A stretch of 5,219 nucleotides of DNA from Thermoplasmata archaeon. Lineage in GTDB: Archaea; Thermoplasmatota; Thermoplasmata; Thermoplasmatales; B87-G9. This document shows, one piece after another, positions 1 to 4,928 of the stretch. The stretch spans positions 1-5,219 of the forward strand of contig QMSR01000065.1 of assembly GCA_003649695.1 (NCBI GenBank). Direction: 5' to 3'. The notes beneath the pieces were generated by a model. The model made no database searches, had not been told where the DNA came from, and worked only from the letters and a program-made list of their open reading frames with translations. Every line of letters begins with the position of its first letter. Positions within the stretch are counted from its first letter, which is position 1. The position numbers were made by a program, and so were the translations under genes.

Positions 1-446
1 AAGGGGATGACGGAGATGGGAAGGATGGAAAAGCCCCTTAAGAGCCTCACCCCGTCAAGGAGGAGGGGAGAGCTGGGGTAGGCGCCTGCCGGCTCCGCTT
101 GGGGGGACGGGGCGGTTCTTGACCCGCAGGGTACGGGTTCGGGGAGGTGGGCGAGCTCCAACCCCCTGGCGATGACAACATCTTCGGTCTCCAAGGAAAT
201 ATCGAGGATTTTCGAGCCTGGGGGGAGGAGAACGGAGTAGGAGAGCAGGGGAAGCGACGGCAGACCCCGGCCACCGCTCCAGGGAACCGAGTCCCTGAGA
301 TACGGGTATAATCCCCCTTCGAGCTGCACGAACTCGGGTGAGGGGAAGACCAGGTGAACGTGAACCACATCCAGGTTGGGGGTTCCCAGGACGACGGGGG
401 AGGCCAGAAGGATCGCTGCAATGGCGCTCACTATGAGTTTTATCAT
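1..446 (-). CDS. Secreted protein, C25 (gingipain-like) peptidase prodomain-like N-terminus, partial
   Basis: This reading frame is open from an ATG at 446 to the left edge: 148 codons, no stop, so the gene is 3'-truncated by the window. Residues 1-21 form a classic signal peptide: Lys at position 3, a hydrophobic core, and a likely cut after the VVLG stretch. The protein is therefore probably exported or surface-attached. The mature part has features I associate with the N-terminal prodomain of archaeal and bacterial C25 cysteine peptidases: a LPSLPLLSYSVLLPPGSKI stretch (62-80), a beta-rich segment ending in LPEPVP (101-106), and YPSSPLLLDGV..LRGF (123-139), which resembles the conserved YPxxPV...GxxRG block of that family. 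The catalytic His/Cys domain would lie beyond the window, so peptidase activity is inference. A Pro/Ala linker (112-122) separates the blocks. The gene diverges from the ferredoxin gene and probably has a 3-4 nt leader from the TATA box at 472-480. Confidence 0.72.
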   Translation of the reverse strand, partial: MIKLIVSAIAAILLASPVVLGTPNLDVVHVHLVFPSPEFVQLEGGLYPYLRDSVPWSGGRGLPSLPLLSYSVLLPPGSKILDISLETEDVVIARGLELAHLPEPVPCGSRTAPSPQAEPAGAYPSSPLLLDGVRLLRGFSILPISVIP

Positions 447-470
447 TGCCACTCATAATGATATTCAATT

Positions 471-480
471 AATTTATATT
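471..480. promoter_or_regulatory. Shared TATA box between C25-like gene and ferredoxin gene
   Basis: This AT-rich decamer lies in the only AT-rich patch between two divergent genes. Read leftwards it contains TATAAA, which would place transcription start near 450, just before the ATG at 446. Read rightwards it contains TTTATAT, which would place the start near 501-504, just before the ferredoxin ATG at 509. Spacing follows the usual archaeal TATA-to-start distance of about 25-30 nt. No clear BRE was identified on either side. Use in both directions is inference. Confidence 0.6.
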
Positions 481-499
481 CCCCAAGGAATTCCGAGTC

Positions 500-505
500 G
501 GTGAT
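500..505 (+). promoter_or_regulatory. Shine-Dalgarno site of ferredoxin gene
   Basis: GGTGAT is complementary to the conserved archaeal 16S rRNA 3' end (ATCACC) and sits 3 nt before the ATG at 509. It supports that ATG as the start. It is the clearest Shine-Dalgarno match in the window, where most starts look leaderless. The predicted transcription start (about 501-504) falls close to this motif, so the real start may lie slightly further upstream if the motif is used. Confidence 0.5.
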
Positions 506-508
506 AAC

Positions 509-754
509 ATGGCGAAGAAGTTGAGGGTTTGGATCGACAGAGATCAGTGCATTGCGGACCAGGTGTGTGCTGCCCTTTGTCCGCAGGTCTTCGAGATGGC
601 CGATGACGGCCTCAGCTCAATCGTGGCTCAGTATAGGAAGGATCCCAACAACCTCGCGGAGGGCATCGTGCCCATAGAGCTGAAGGACTGCGTGGCACAG
701 GCAGTGGATTCCTGCCCCGTCCAGATCATACACATGGAAGAGATAGAGGAATAA
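509..754 (+). CDS. Single-cluster [4Fe-4S] ferredoxin, Pyrococcus type with Asp ligand
   Basis: An 81-residue cytoplasmic electron carrier. Its pattern C14-x2-D17-x2-C20-x3-C24-P ... C61-x7-C69-P matches Pyrococcus furiosus ferredoxin (C11, D14, C17, C21, C48, C56). By that comparison C14, D17, C20 and C69 bind one [4Fe-4S] cluster, with Asp replacing the second Cys, and C24-C61 would form the disulfide. An Asp at this position is known to allow easy [3Fe-4S]/[4Fe-4S] interconversion. Such ferredoxins accept electrons from aldehyde and 2-oxoacid oxidoreductases and pass them to hydrogenases or NAD(P)H oxidoreductases; the partners here are unknown. The stretch between C24 and C61 is ten residues longer than in P. 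furiosus, with a charged/Asn insert around 41-52. The tail is acidic (EEIEE). It starts at the ATG with a GGTGAT site upstream and is followed by a hairpin and T-tract, so it is probably transcribed alone. Confidence 0.93.
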   Translation: MAKKLRVWIDRDQCIADQVCAALCPQVFEMADDGLSSIVAQYRKDPNNLAEGIVPIELKDCVAQAVDSCPVQIIHMEEIEE

Positions 755-773
755 ACAAAATCCTCTCTTTTTT
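745..773 (+). terminator. Hairpin plus T-tract after ferredoxin
   Basis: AGAGGA (745-750) pairs with TCCTCT (761-766) around a 10-nt A-rich loop, followed by six T residues (768-773). The stop codon of the ferredoxin (752-754) lies in the loop. A T-run is the typical archaeal termination signal; the 6-bp stem is modest and may be incidental. It separates the ferredoxin from the thioesterase gene beginning four bases after the T-run. Confidence 0.5.
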
Positions 774-776
774 ATT

Positions 777-1145
777 ATGCTCGAGCCGGGACTGGAGTGC
801 GAAGACGAGTTTCTCGTCACCGAGAAACACGCAGTCGACTTCATGGGCGGCCCTGGGGTGCTCTCGACCCCCTCCATGATCTCGATGATGGAAGAGGTTG
901 CATGGGCCTGCGTTGAGGACAAGCTTCCAGAGGGGCAGACCACAGTGGGCGTCTACGTCTGTGTGGAGCATAGGAAACCGGCATTGGTCGGATCGACTGT
1001 GAGGGTCAAGGCCAGACTCACTGAAGTACAGGGAAGACTCCTGACCTTCCACGTGGAAGTCAGGCTGGGTGAGGATATCGTAGGCGTGGGCGAGCATAGG
1101 AGGTTCGTCATAGACAAGGATAGGTTCCTGGCGTCGCTCAGATGA
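777..1145 (+). CDS. FlK-family hotdog-fold acyl-CoA thioesterase
   Basis: A 122-residue protein resembling the fluoroacetyl-CoA thioesterase (FlK)-like family of single hotdog domains (COG5496-type predicted thioesterases). The FlK catalytic residues Thr42, Glu50 and His76 correspond in exact spacing to T31, E39 and H65 here, in the contexts LSTPSMISMMEE and VYVCVEH. Other family marks are LPEGQTTVG (50-58), the VGSTVRVKARLTEVQGR block (71-87) and a GxGEHRRFVID C-terminal strand (103-113). The reaction is probably hydrolysis of a small acyl-CoA in the cytoplasm; the substrate cannot be told. The N-terminal region before T31 is 11 residues shorter than in FlK, so the lid region that gives FlK its fluoroacetate selectivity is probably not preserved. 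ATG 777 is the first Met after an in-frame stop at 744 and has no Shine-Dalgarno site. It may be leaderless from a weak AT-rich box at 750-760, or read through from the ferredoxin gene. Confidence 0.88.
   Translation: MLEPGLECEDEFLVTEKHAVDFMGGPGVLSTPSMISMMEEVAWACVEDKLPEGQTTVGVYVCVEHRKPALVGSTVRVKARLTEVQGRLLTFHVEVRLGEDIVGVGEHRRFVIDKDRFLASLR
1138..1145. other. Tail-to-tail overlap, thioesterase and MATE genes
   Basis: The thioesterase TGA occupies 1143-1145, and the MATE stop, read on the opposite strand, occupies 1138-1140. The two coding regions thus share eight bases with no room for separate terminators, and their transcripts would overlap. Confidence 0.85.
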
Positions 1146-2496
1146 TCTTCTTCCTCCAATCGACGTATTTCAGAACCGTGAAGGCTGTCAGGGCTCCGAA
1201 GAGGTTGGAGAGGGCCATCCCCCACCACACGCCGGTCGACTGGAGACCTAGGACCAGGCCGAGGAGGTAGGCGAGGGGCAGGCGGAAGCCCCAGAGCCTC
1301 ACGGCGGAAAGGACTAGGGAAACGTGGGTCTGCCCGGCACCGTTGTAGAGACTGGTGACGTTCCTCCAGACCCCGAAGAAGGGTATGCCGAGGACGAAGA
1401 TCCTCAGAAACCTAGCTCCCTCATCTACCACCAGTTCGCTGTTCGTGAAGAAGGATATAATGGCTCTGGCGAAGGCGAGCATAACGACCGCCTCAATCCC
1501 CAGGATGACGAAGGTTATCTTTATGGCCGTCCTGAAGGCCTCTTCGGCCCTGTCGAATTGTCCAGCCCCTATGTTTTGCCCAATTATCGTGCTCAGGCTA
1601 AATGCTATACCGTCCACGGCTATGAACATGAGATGTATGACCCTATCGCCGAGGCCGTAGGCCGCTAGGGCAGTAGTGCCGTCCCTGACCCTGGCAATGA
1701 TGAACATGAGGAGGTAAAAACCCAGGGCCATGAGGGAGTTGCTGAAGGAAGACGGTAGCCCAACCTTTAATATCCTCGCAAAGAGGCTAGGCTCGGGAAT
1801 CATTAGTCTGGGCACAAGTTTCAGGTCTGAGACGCCGCGTAGAATGAGGAAAAGGGCAACACCGGCAGCGGCCATCCTGGTCACGACCGTCGCCAGTGCT
1901 GCCCCCAAAATTCCCATCTCCGGGAACGGACCCCAACCGAAGATTAGGAAAGGGTCTAGGACGGCATTCACCGCCACGGAGGTACCGTTCACGACCATGG
2001 GTATGAAGGTCTCCCCCACGCCCCTAAGGGTCGAGGAGAAGAGCTGAGTCAGGAACATGAACGGTATGCCCAGGAAGATGATCCTCAAGTATGTGTCGGC
2101 CAGGTCCCTGACCTGAGGCTCCAGGCCGAGGGGCAATAAGAGGTAAGGGGTTAGGAAGTATCCCAAAGCCGAGACCGAGGCCGAGAATATGAGGACGAGG
2201 GAGTAGAGCTGGGAGAGGATCCTCAACATGAGATCCCTGTCCCCCGCGCCCCTGGCCTGGGATATGAAGGCCACTCCTGCTATGCCGAAGCCCGTGCCCA
2301 GGGAGATCATGAGAAATACCACGGGCCAGCTGGTGTTGATCGCGGCTAGGGCCTGTCTCGAGGTCTCGGGTATGTGCCCTACCCAAAAGGTGTCCGCAAC
2401 GTTGTACAGCGTCTGGATAAGCGTGTTTACCATGATGGGCCAGCCTAGGAGAAAGAGGGCCCTAACGAGGTTCCCGTGAAGGATCTCCTCCGTCAC
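1138..2496 (-). CDS. MATE-family multidrug/cation antiporter
   Basis: A polytopic inner-membrane exporter of the MATE superfamily (NorM/DinF/PfMATE type), which moves drugs or metabolites outward against H+ or Na+ influx. It has the usual length (452 residues from this start) and two homologous six-helix halves. Motifs shared with Pyrococcus furiosus MATE include TLYNVADTFWVG in TM1 and VNAVLDPFLIF in TM5. These carry D35 and D181, equivalent to the ion-coupling D41 and D184 of PfMATE. LRGVGET (about 157-163) and the second-half echo SLYNGAGQT are also typical. An in-frame TTG at 2517 would add seven residues (MSSRAER) and has AAGGA nearby. I prefer the GTG at 2496 because the TATA box at 2521-2530 lies only a few bases from the TTG but about 33 nt before the GTG. 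The substrate is unknown. The 3' end overlaps the thioesterase gene by 8 bp, tail to tail. Confidence 0.94.
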   Translation of the reverse strand: MTEEILHGNLVRALFLLGWPIMVNTLIQTLYNVADTFWVGHIPETSRQALAAINTSWPVVFLMISLGTGFGIAGVAFISQARGAGDRDLMLRILSQLYSLVLIFSASVSALGYFLTPYLLLPLGLEPQVRDLADTYLRIIFLGIPFMFLTQLFSSTLRGVGETFIPMVVNGTSVAVNAVLDPFLIFGWGPFPEMGILGAALATVVTRMAAAGVALFLILRGVSDLKLVPRLMIPEPSLFARILKVGLPSSFSNSLMALGFYLLMFIIARVRDGTTALAAYGLGDRVIHLMFIAVDGIAFSLSTIIGQNIGAGQFDRAEEAFRTAIKITFVILGIEAVVMLAFARAIISFFTNSELVVDEGARFLRIFVLGIPFFGVWRNVTSLYNGAGQTHVSLVLSAVRLWGFRLPLAYLLGLVLGLQSTGVWWGMALSNLFGALTAFTVLKYVDWRKKII

Positions 2497-2520
2497 CCTC
2501 TCAGCCCTGGAGCTCAACGT

Positions 2521-2530
2521 CCTTATATTG
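2521..2530. promoter_or_regulatory. Shared TATA box between MATE and DUF134 genes
   Basis: CCTTATATTG reads as CAATATAAGG on the other strand, so it offers a TATA-like core in both directions. Rightwards, TTATATT starts 28 nt before the ATG at 2551, giving a leaderless DUF134 transcript. Leftwards, AATATAA starts 33 nt before the GTG at 2496 of the MATE gene. This heptamer also occurs in the divergent promoter at 471-480 with near-identical leftward spacing (34 nt to the ATG at 446). Dual use is inference. Confidence 0.6.
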
Positions 2531-2550
2531 CGTGGCCCCTAATCAAGAGA

Positions 2551-2826
2551 ATGATGGGCTGGGGAAGGAGGTGGAGGAAGGCCCGGAGGTTCGGCTGGAT
2601 GCCGCCCAGTAGGGGATTCTACCCCACCGCCCCTAGGGGGGATCCCATCACCCTCACCATGGAGGAGTTCGAGGCCCTGAGACTCGTGGACTACCTGGGC
2701 ATGACGCAGGAGGAGGCCGGGAAGTCTATGGGCGTATCCAGGGGCACCGTGTGGAGGGCCCTGAGTTCGGGGAGGAGGAAGGTGGTTCAGGCCCTCGTCG
2801 AGGGCAGGCCCATCATCATAGTGTGA
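2551..2826 (+). CDS. DUF134 / UPF0251 family helix-turn-helix protein
   Basis: A 91-residue protein of the DUF134 (UPF0251) family, small presumed DNA-binding proteins with a sigma-region-4-like helix-turn-helix. The family pattern is visible: a basic Arg/Trp-rich N-terminus (3-16), MPPSRGFYP (17-25), then LTMEEFEALRLVDYLGMTQEEAGKSMGVSRGT in order (35-66). The HTH spans about 52-80, with E54-E55-A56, the turn at G61-V62, and the recognition helix from S63 through R76. The C-terminus VVQALVEGRPIII is also typical. I chose ATG 2551 because a TATA box lies 28 nt upstream and family members begin just before this basic stretch. An in-frame ATG at 2476 would add 25 residues lying in the MATE promoter and 5' end. 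Its targets are unknown; the divergent MATE gene sharing its promoter is an obvious candidate, as HTH regulators often control divergent exporters, but that is inference. Confidence 0.9.
   Translation: MMGWGRRWRKARRFGWMPPSRGFYPTAPRGDPITLTMEEFEALRLVDYLGMTQEEAGKSMGVSRGTVWRALSSGRRKVVQALVEGRPIIIV
2816..2826. other. Tail-to-tail overlap, DUF134 and 121-residue genes
   Basis: The DUF134 stop (2824-2826) lies past the opposite-strand stop (2816-2818), so the genes share 11 bases. As at 1138-1145, antisense transcript overlap is expected unless termination is internal. Confidence 0.85.
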
Positions 2827-3181
2827 AAGCCCTCTCCACCTCCTCCCTGGCCCTGCTGAGCTCCTCTTCCCCCGCCTCCAGCTTGACGAAGTAGTAGACG
2901 CCCTTCCTGTAGTGCAGGGCCGGGAGCCTCCTGAAGCGCTCGGGGAGTATCTCCAGCATTATGGCCCAAGTGTAGCTCATCCCAAAGGGGATTACGAATT
3001 CCCCTGAATGCATCCGCGCGAACTCGTTCAAGGCCTCCTCGTCGGGGTCGTGGTTGTTGAAGTCCCAGATCCTGCAGTCTCCCAGCTCGATGGGCTCCTT
3101 CCTAGAAATGAGGAACTCCACCACGTCTTCTATGGTCGTTCCGGGCCTCACAAATAGACTTTTCCTTTCACCATTTTCCAT
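2816..3181 (-). CDS. Conserved-looking hypothetical protein next to RuBisCO
   Basis: I do not recognise this 121-residue protein. It has no signal peptide or membrane segment and appears soluble and cytoplasmic. Visible features are an N-terminal VRPGTTIEDVVEFLISRKEP segment (11-30) suggesting a helix; a GDCRIWDFNNHDPDEE stretch (34-49) with one Cys; an aromatic SYTWAIMLEILPERFRRLPALHYRKGVYYFVKLE region (69-102) that may hold helix and strand elements; and a charged helix at the C-terminus (104-119). It starts at an ATG 36 bp after the RuBisCO stop codon on the same strand. A CTTTAAAT box at 3206-3213 lies about 30 nt ahead of the ATG, implying its own leaderless promoter rather than strict operon expression. 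The 3' end overlaps the DUF134 gene by 11 bp, tail to tail. The codon usage matches neighbouring genes, supporting a real gene; the function is unknown. Confidence 0.8.
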   Translation of the reverse strand: MENGERKSLFVRPGTTIEDVVEFLISRKEPIELGDCRIWDFNNHDPDEEALNEFARMHSGEFVIPFGMSYTWAIMLEILPERFRRLPALHYRKGVYYFVKLEAGEEELSRAREEVERAFTL

Positions 3182-3205
3182 TACAAGGGGCCTAAGGGTC
3201 CGGGG

Positions 3206-3213
3206 ATTTAAAG
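3206..3213 (-). promoter_or_regulatory. TATA box of the 121-residue gene
   Basis: Read leftwards the sequence is CTTTAAAT, close to the archaeal box A consensus. Its first base lies 32 nt before the ATG at 3181, predicting transcription start within a few bases of the ATG. It sits in the 36-bp gap immediately after the RuBisCO stop codon. Confidence 0.6.
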
Positions 3214-3217
3214 AGGT

Positions 3218-4504
3218 TCACTCAGGCCTCGACCTTCCCCACTTCTCAAGGGCCTCCCTTAGCTCCTTGGACTCTCTAGCTCTGTCCTCGAGGGACTCAC
3301 CCTTGAGGTAGGCGTCTATCGCCTCCCTAACTGCGACGGCGCCGGCTCTGCCACCGCGCGGGTGACCCCATATTCCGCCCCCGACCTGGACTATGATGTT
3401 CGGTCCCAGGATGTCAAGGACGTCTGGCAGAATCCCGGGGTGAAGACCCCCGCTGGACACGGGGAAGACCGGCTTCAGGGATCCCCAGTCCTGCGGTAGC
3501 CAGCCATCGGCCCCGAACTCCCTGCTTGTGAGGGCGTCCCTGAGGGCGACCACTTCCTCCCTGGGAGAGACCAGCTTACCGACCACGGTACCTATGTGGA
3601 TGTGATCGACGCCTGCCAGCCTCGCGAGCTTGGCGACGACCATCATGCTCATGCCGTGGTCCTCGAGCCTGTCGAAGGCGGCGTGGAAGGCCCTATGGGC
3701 GTGGATCGCGAGACCGAGCTCCTCGGTGTGGGCCCTCAGCTCCTGGAGGGCGGAGAAACCCGCGGTCAGGATGTCCAGCATGACGAAGGAGTTGTCAAAC
3801 TCCCTCGAGAGCCTCGCCCTCCTGAGCATGTCGCTGCAGGGTGCGGTCACGTTCACCAGGTACCCCTTCTTCTCCCCCGTCTCCTGCTCCGCCCTCTTCA
3901 CGGCCTCCATGACCTTGAGGATCCGCCTCTCGAAAGGGTTGAAGTTCTGGCTCGTGAGGTTCTCGTCGTCCTTTATAAGGTCAACTCCCCCAACTAGGGC
4001 CTCATATGCGTTCCTGGCGAAGGTGTCCGTGTCCATCCCGACCTTGGGCTTCGGGACCGTGGCCACGATGGGCCTGTCCCTCACGCCCAGGATGGCCCTC
4101 ACACCATCTATGCCGAAAGCCGGCCCTGGGAAGGAAGAGACCAACGATGGGGGCATTGAGAAGTCAATGAGCCTCAGTCTCCTAAGGGCCTTCATGCCGA
4201 AGACGTTTCCCGCGATGCTGCTCAGGATCTGCGGGATACTCCCCGCCTCGAAGAGCTCCTTGGGGTACGCTATCCAGGCTAGCTTCCCCTCGATCCTGAA
4301 AACCCTGGCCATGAGGGACCTGAGCTCCGGAGTCATGGTGCTTAGGGTGGTCCAGGTCCCTATCGAGCTCTCGGAGGCCACCCTCCCAGCGGCCTCCTCC
4401 ATGGAGATGCCCTCTGAGGGCTCTATCCTGAATAGGGCCACGAGCTCATCGGGTCCAGGCTCGTGCCCGAGGTCCACGAAATCGGTGTACCACTCGAATC
4501 CCAT
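3218..4504 (-). CDS. rbcL: Form III (archaeal-type) RuBisCO large subunit
   Basis: Ribulose-1,5-bisphosphate carboxylase, 428 residues, close to Thermococcus-type form III. These enzymes act in the cytoplasm on RuBP made from AMP or nucleosides, giving 3-phosphoglycerate. The N-terminal domain (about 1-125) has E45, T50 and W51 in ESSIGTWTT and N100 in GNVFGMKALRRLRL. The barrel carries K152 and K154 in TVPKPKVG, and GGVDLIKDDENLTS with carbamylated K178 and metal ligands D180 and E181. It also has H270, R271 and H274 in IHAHRAFHAAFDR, H303 and loop-6 K310 in HIHIGTVVGKL, S351-G352-G353, and G375-G377. These match spinach E60, T65, N123, K175, K201, D203, E204, H294, H327, K334, S379 and G403-G405, so it should be a true RuBisCO, not a RuBisCO-like protein. 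Oddities: the Glu after loop-6 GKL is Val312, and M297 is F273. ATG 4504 follows an in-frame TAA at 4511-4513 and a TATA box about 30 nt upstream. No AMP phosphorylase or ribose-1,5-bisphosphate isomerase gene is adjacent. Confidence 0.97.
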   Translation of the reverse strand: MGFEWYTDFVDLGHEPGPDELVALFRIEPSEGISMEEAAGRVASESSIGTWTTLSTMTPELRSLMARVFRIEGKLAWIAYPKELFEAGSIPQILSSIAGNVFGMKALRRLRLIDFSMPPSLVSSFPGPAFGIDGVRAILGVRDRPIVATVPKPKVGMDTDTFARNAYEALVGGVDLIKDDENLTSQNFNPFERRILKVMEAVKRAEQETGEKKGYLVNVTAPCSDMLRRARLSREFDNSFVMLDILTAGFSALQELRAHTEELGLAIHAHRAFHAAFDRLEDHGMSMMVVAKLARLAGVDHIHIGTVVGKLVSPREEVVALRDALTSREFGADGWLPQDWGSLKPVFPVSSGGLHPGILPDVLDILGPNIIVQVGGGIWGHPRGGRAGAVAVREAIDAYLKGESLEDRARESKELREALEKWGRSRPE

Positions 4505-4523
4505 GGTGGATTATGCCCCCACA

Positions 4524-4928
4524 TCATTTATTAACGAAACCCAGGAGCCTCCTGAAGAGCGCCCTGAACTCGTCCTCGAACACCAGTAGGAGCTCCCTGA
4601 ACTCCATCTCCTTCACCTCCGGGTGCTCCTTAACCCATTCGCACTCCTCGGAGATCGCCAGGTTGCCGTCACCCATGAGGATGAGGGGGTAGATCCTGCA
4701 GGACGTGGGCTTATGCTCATGTATCTTGCACCTGCGCTTCTCCCTGTCGAAGAAAGGGCAATAACCCCTAATGATCCAGCGATACCTACCGTCGCCAAAG
4801 GGGACGAACTCGAGGTCGTCCCGGAGGGCCCTAAGCCTCCGTACCTCGTCCTCGAAGACCACGGGCATCTCCTCCTCGTCCTCGAAGTAGCAGCACTTCT
4901 CGCAAAACAGACACTCAAATTTCAGCAT
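4524..4928 (-). CDS. YkgJ-family cysteine-cluster (Zn/Fe-chelating) protein
   Basis: A 134-residue cytoplasmic protein of the YkgJ / putative zinc- or iron-chelating domain family (PF03692-type). The signature is complete: C6-x2-C9-x2-C12-C13 near the N-terminus, then CPF at C57, the C67-K-I-H70-E-H-K-P-x2-C77-R-x-Y-P block (family motif CxIHxxKPxxCRxYP), and C96 further on. These eight cysteines are thought to bind metal or an iron-sulfur cluster; the biological role of most members is not established. The charged C-terminus (EMEFRELLLVFEDEFRALFRR) is probably helical. ATG 4928 shares its A with the TGA of the upstream gene (TGATG), a translational-coupling arrangement. A GTG at 4937 would add three residues. 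RuBisCO starts 19 bp downstream but seems to have its own promoter, so a functional link to it is not shown. Confidence 0.88.
   Translation of the reverse strand: MLKFECLFCEKCCYFEDEEEMPVVFEDEVRRLRALRDDLEFVPFGDGRYRWIIRGYCPFFDREKRRCKIHEHKPTSCRIYPLILMGDGNLAISEECEWVKEHPEVKEMEFRELLLVFEDEFRALFRRLLGFVNK
4526..4534 (-). promoter_or_regulatory. TATA box of RuBisCO gene
   Basis: Read leftwards, TTAATAAAT begins 30 nt before the RuBisCO ATG at 4504, so transcription would start essentially at the ATG and yield a leaderless mRNA. No convincing Shine-Dalgarno motif precedes the ATG, in agreement. The box overlaps the last codons and stop of the YkgJ-like gene, so RuBisCO can be transcribed independently of it. 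Confidence 0.6.

Noticed and set aside
47..468. Two minus-strand open frames (starting at 421 and 468) rich in Pro, Ser and Arg
   Set aside because: They lie in other frames of the C25-like gene, have low-complexity composition and no domain features. The frame from 446 has a signal peptide and family-like blocks.
1697..1745. C-box-like ATGATGA and D-box-like CTGA on the plus strand, resembling a C/D box sRNA
   Set aside because: Internal C'/D' boxes are unconvincing, flanking stems are absent, and it lies antisense within the MATE coding region. Such short matches are expected by chance.
1324..2047. Plus-strand open frames opposite the MATE gene
   Set aside because: They are shadows of the minus-strand MATE gene, which has clear MATE motifs over its full length.
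2476..2550. N-terminal extension of the DUF134 protein from ATG 2476
   Set aside because: It would lie over the TATA box and the MATE 5' end and adds residues unlike the family. ATG 2551 fits both family length and promoter spacing.
3218..4504. Possibility that the RuBisCO is a form IV RuBisCO-like protein
   Set aside because: All the carbamylation, metal-binding and catalytic residues checked (K152, K178, D180, E181, H270, H303, K310, S351) are present, whereas form IV proteins lose several of them.
3630..4589. Long 319-codon plus-strand open frame
   Set aside because: It is antisense to the RuBisCO and YkgJ-like genes. Its Ser/Leu-rich composition reflects the complementary strand of a GC-rich gene, and it resembles no protein family.
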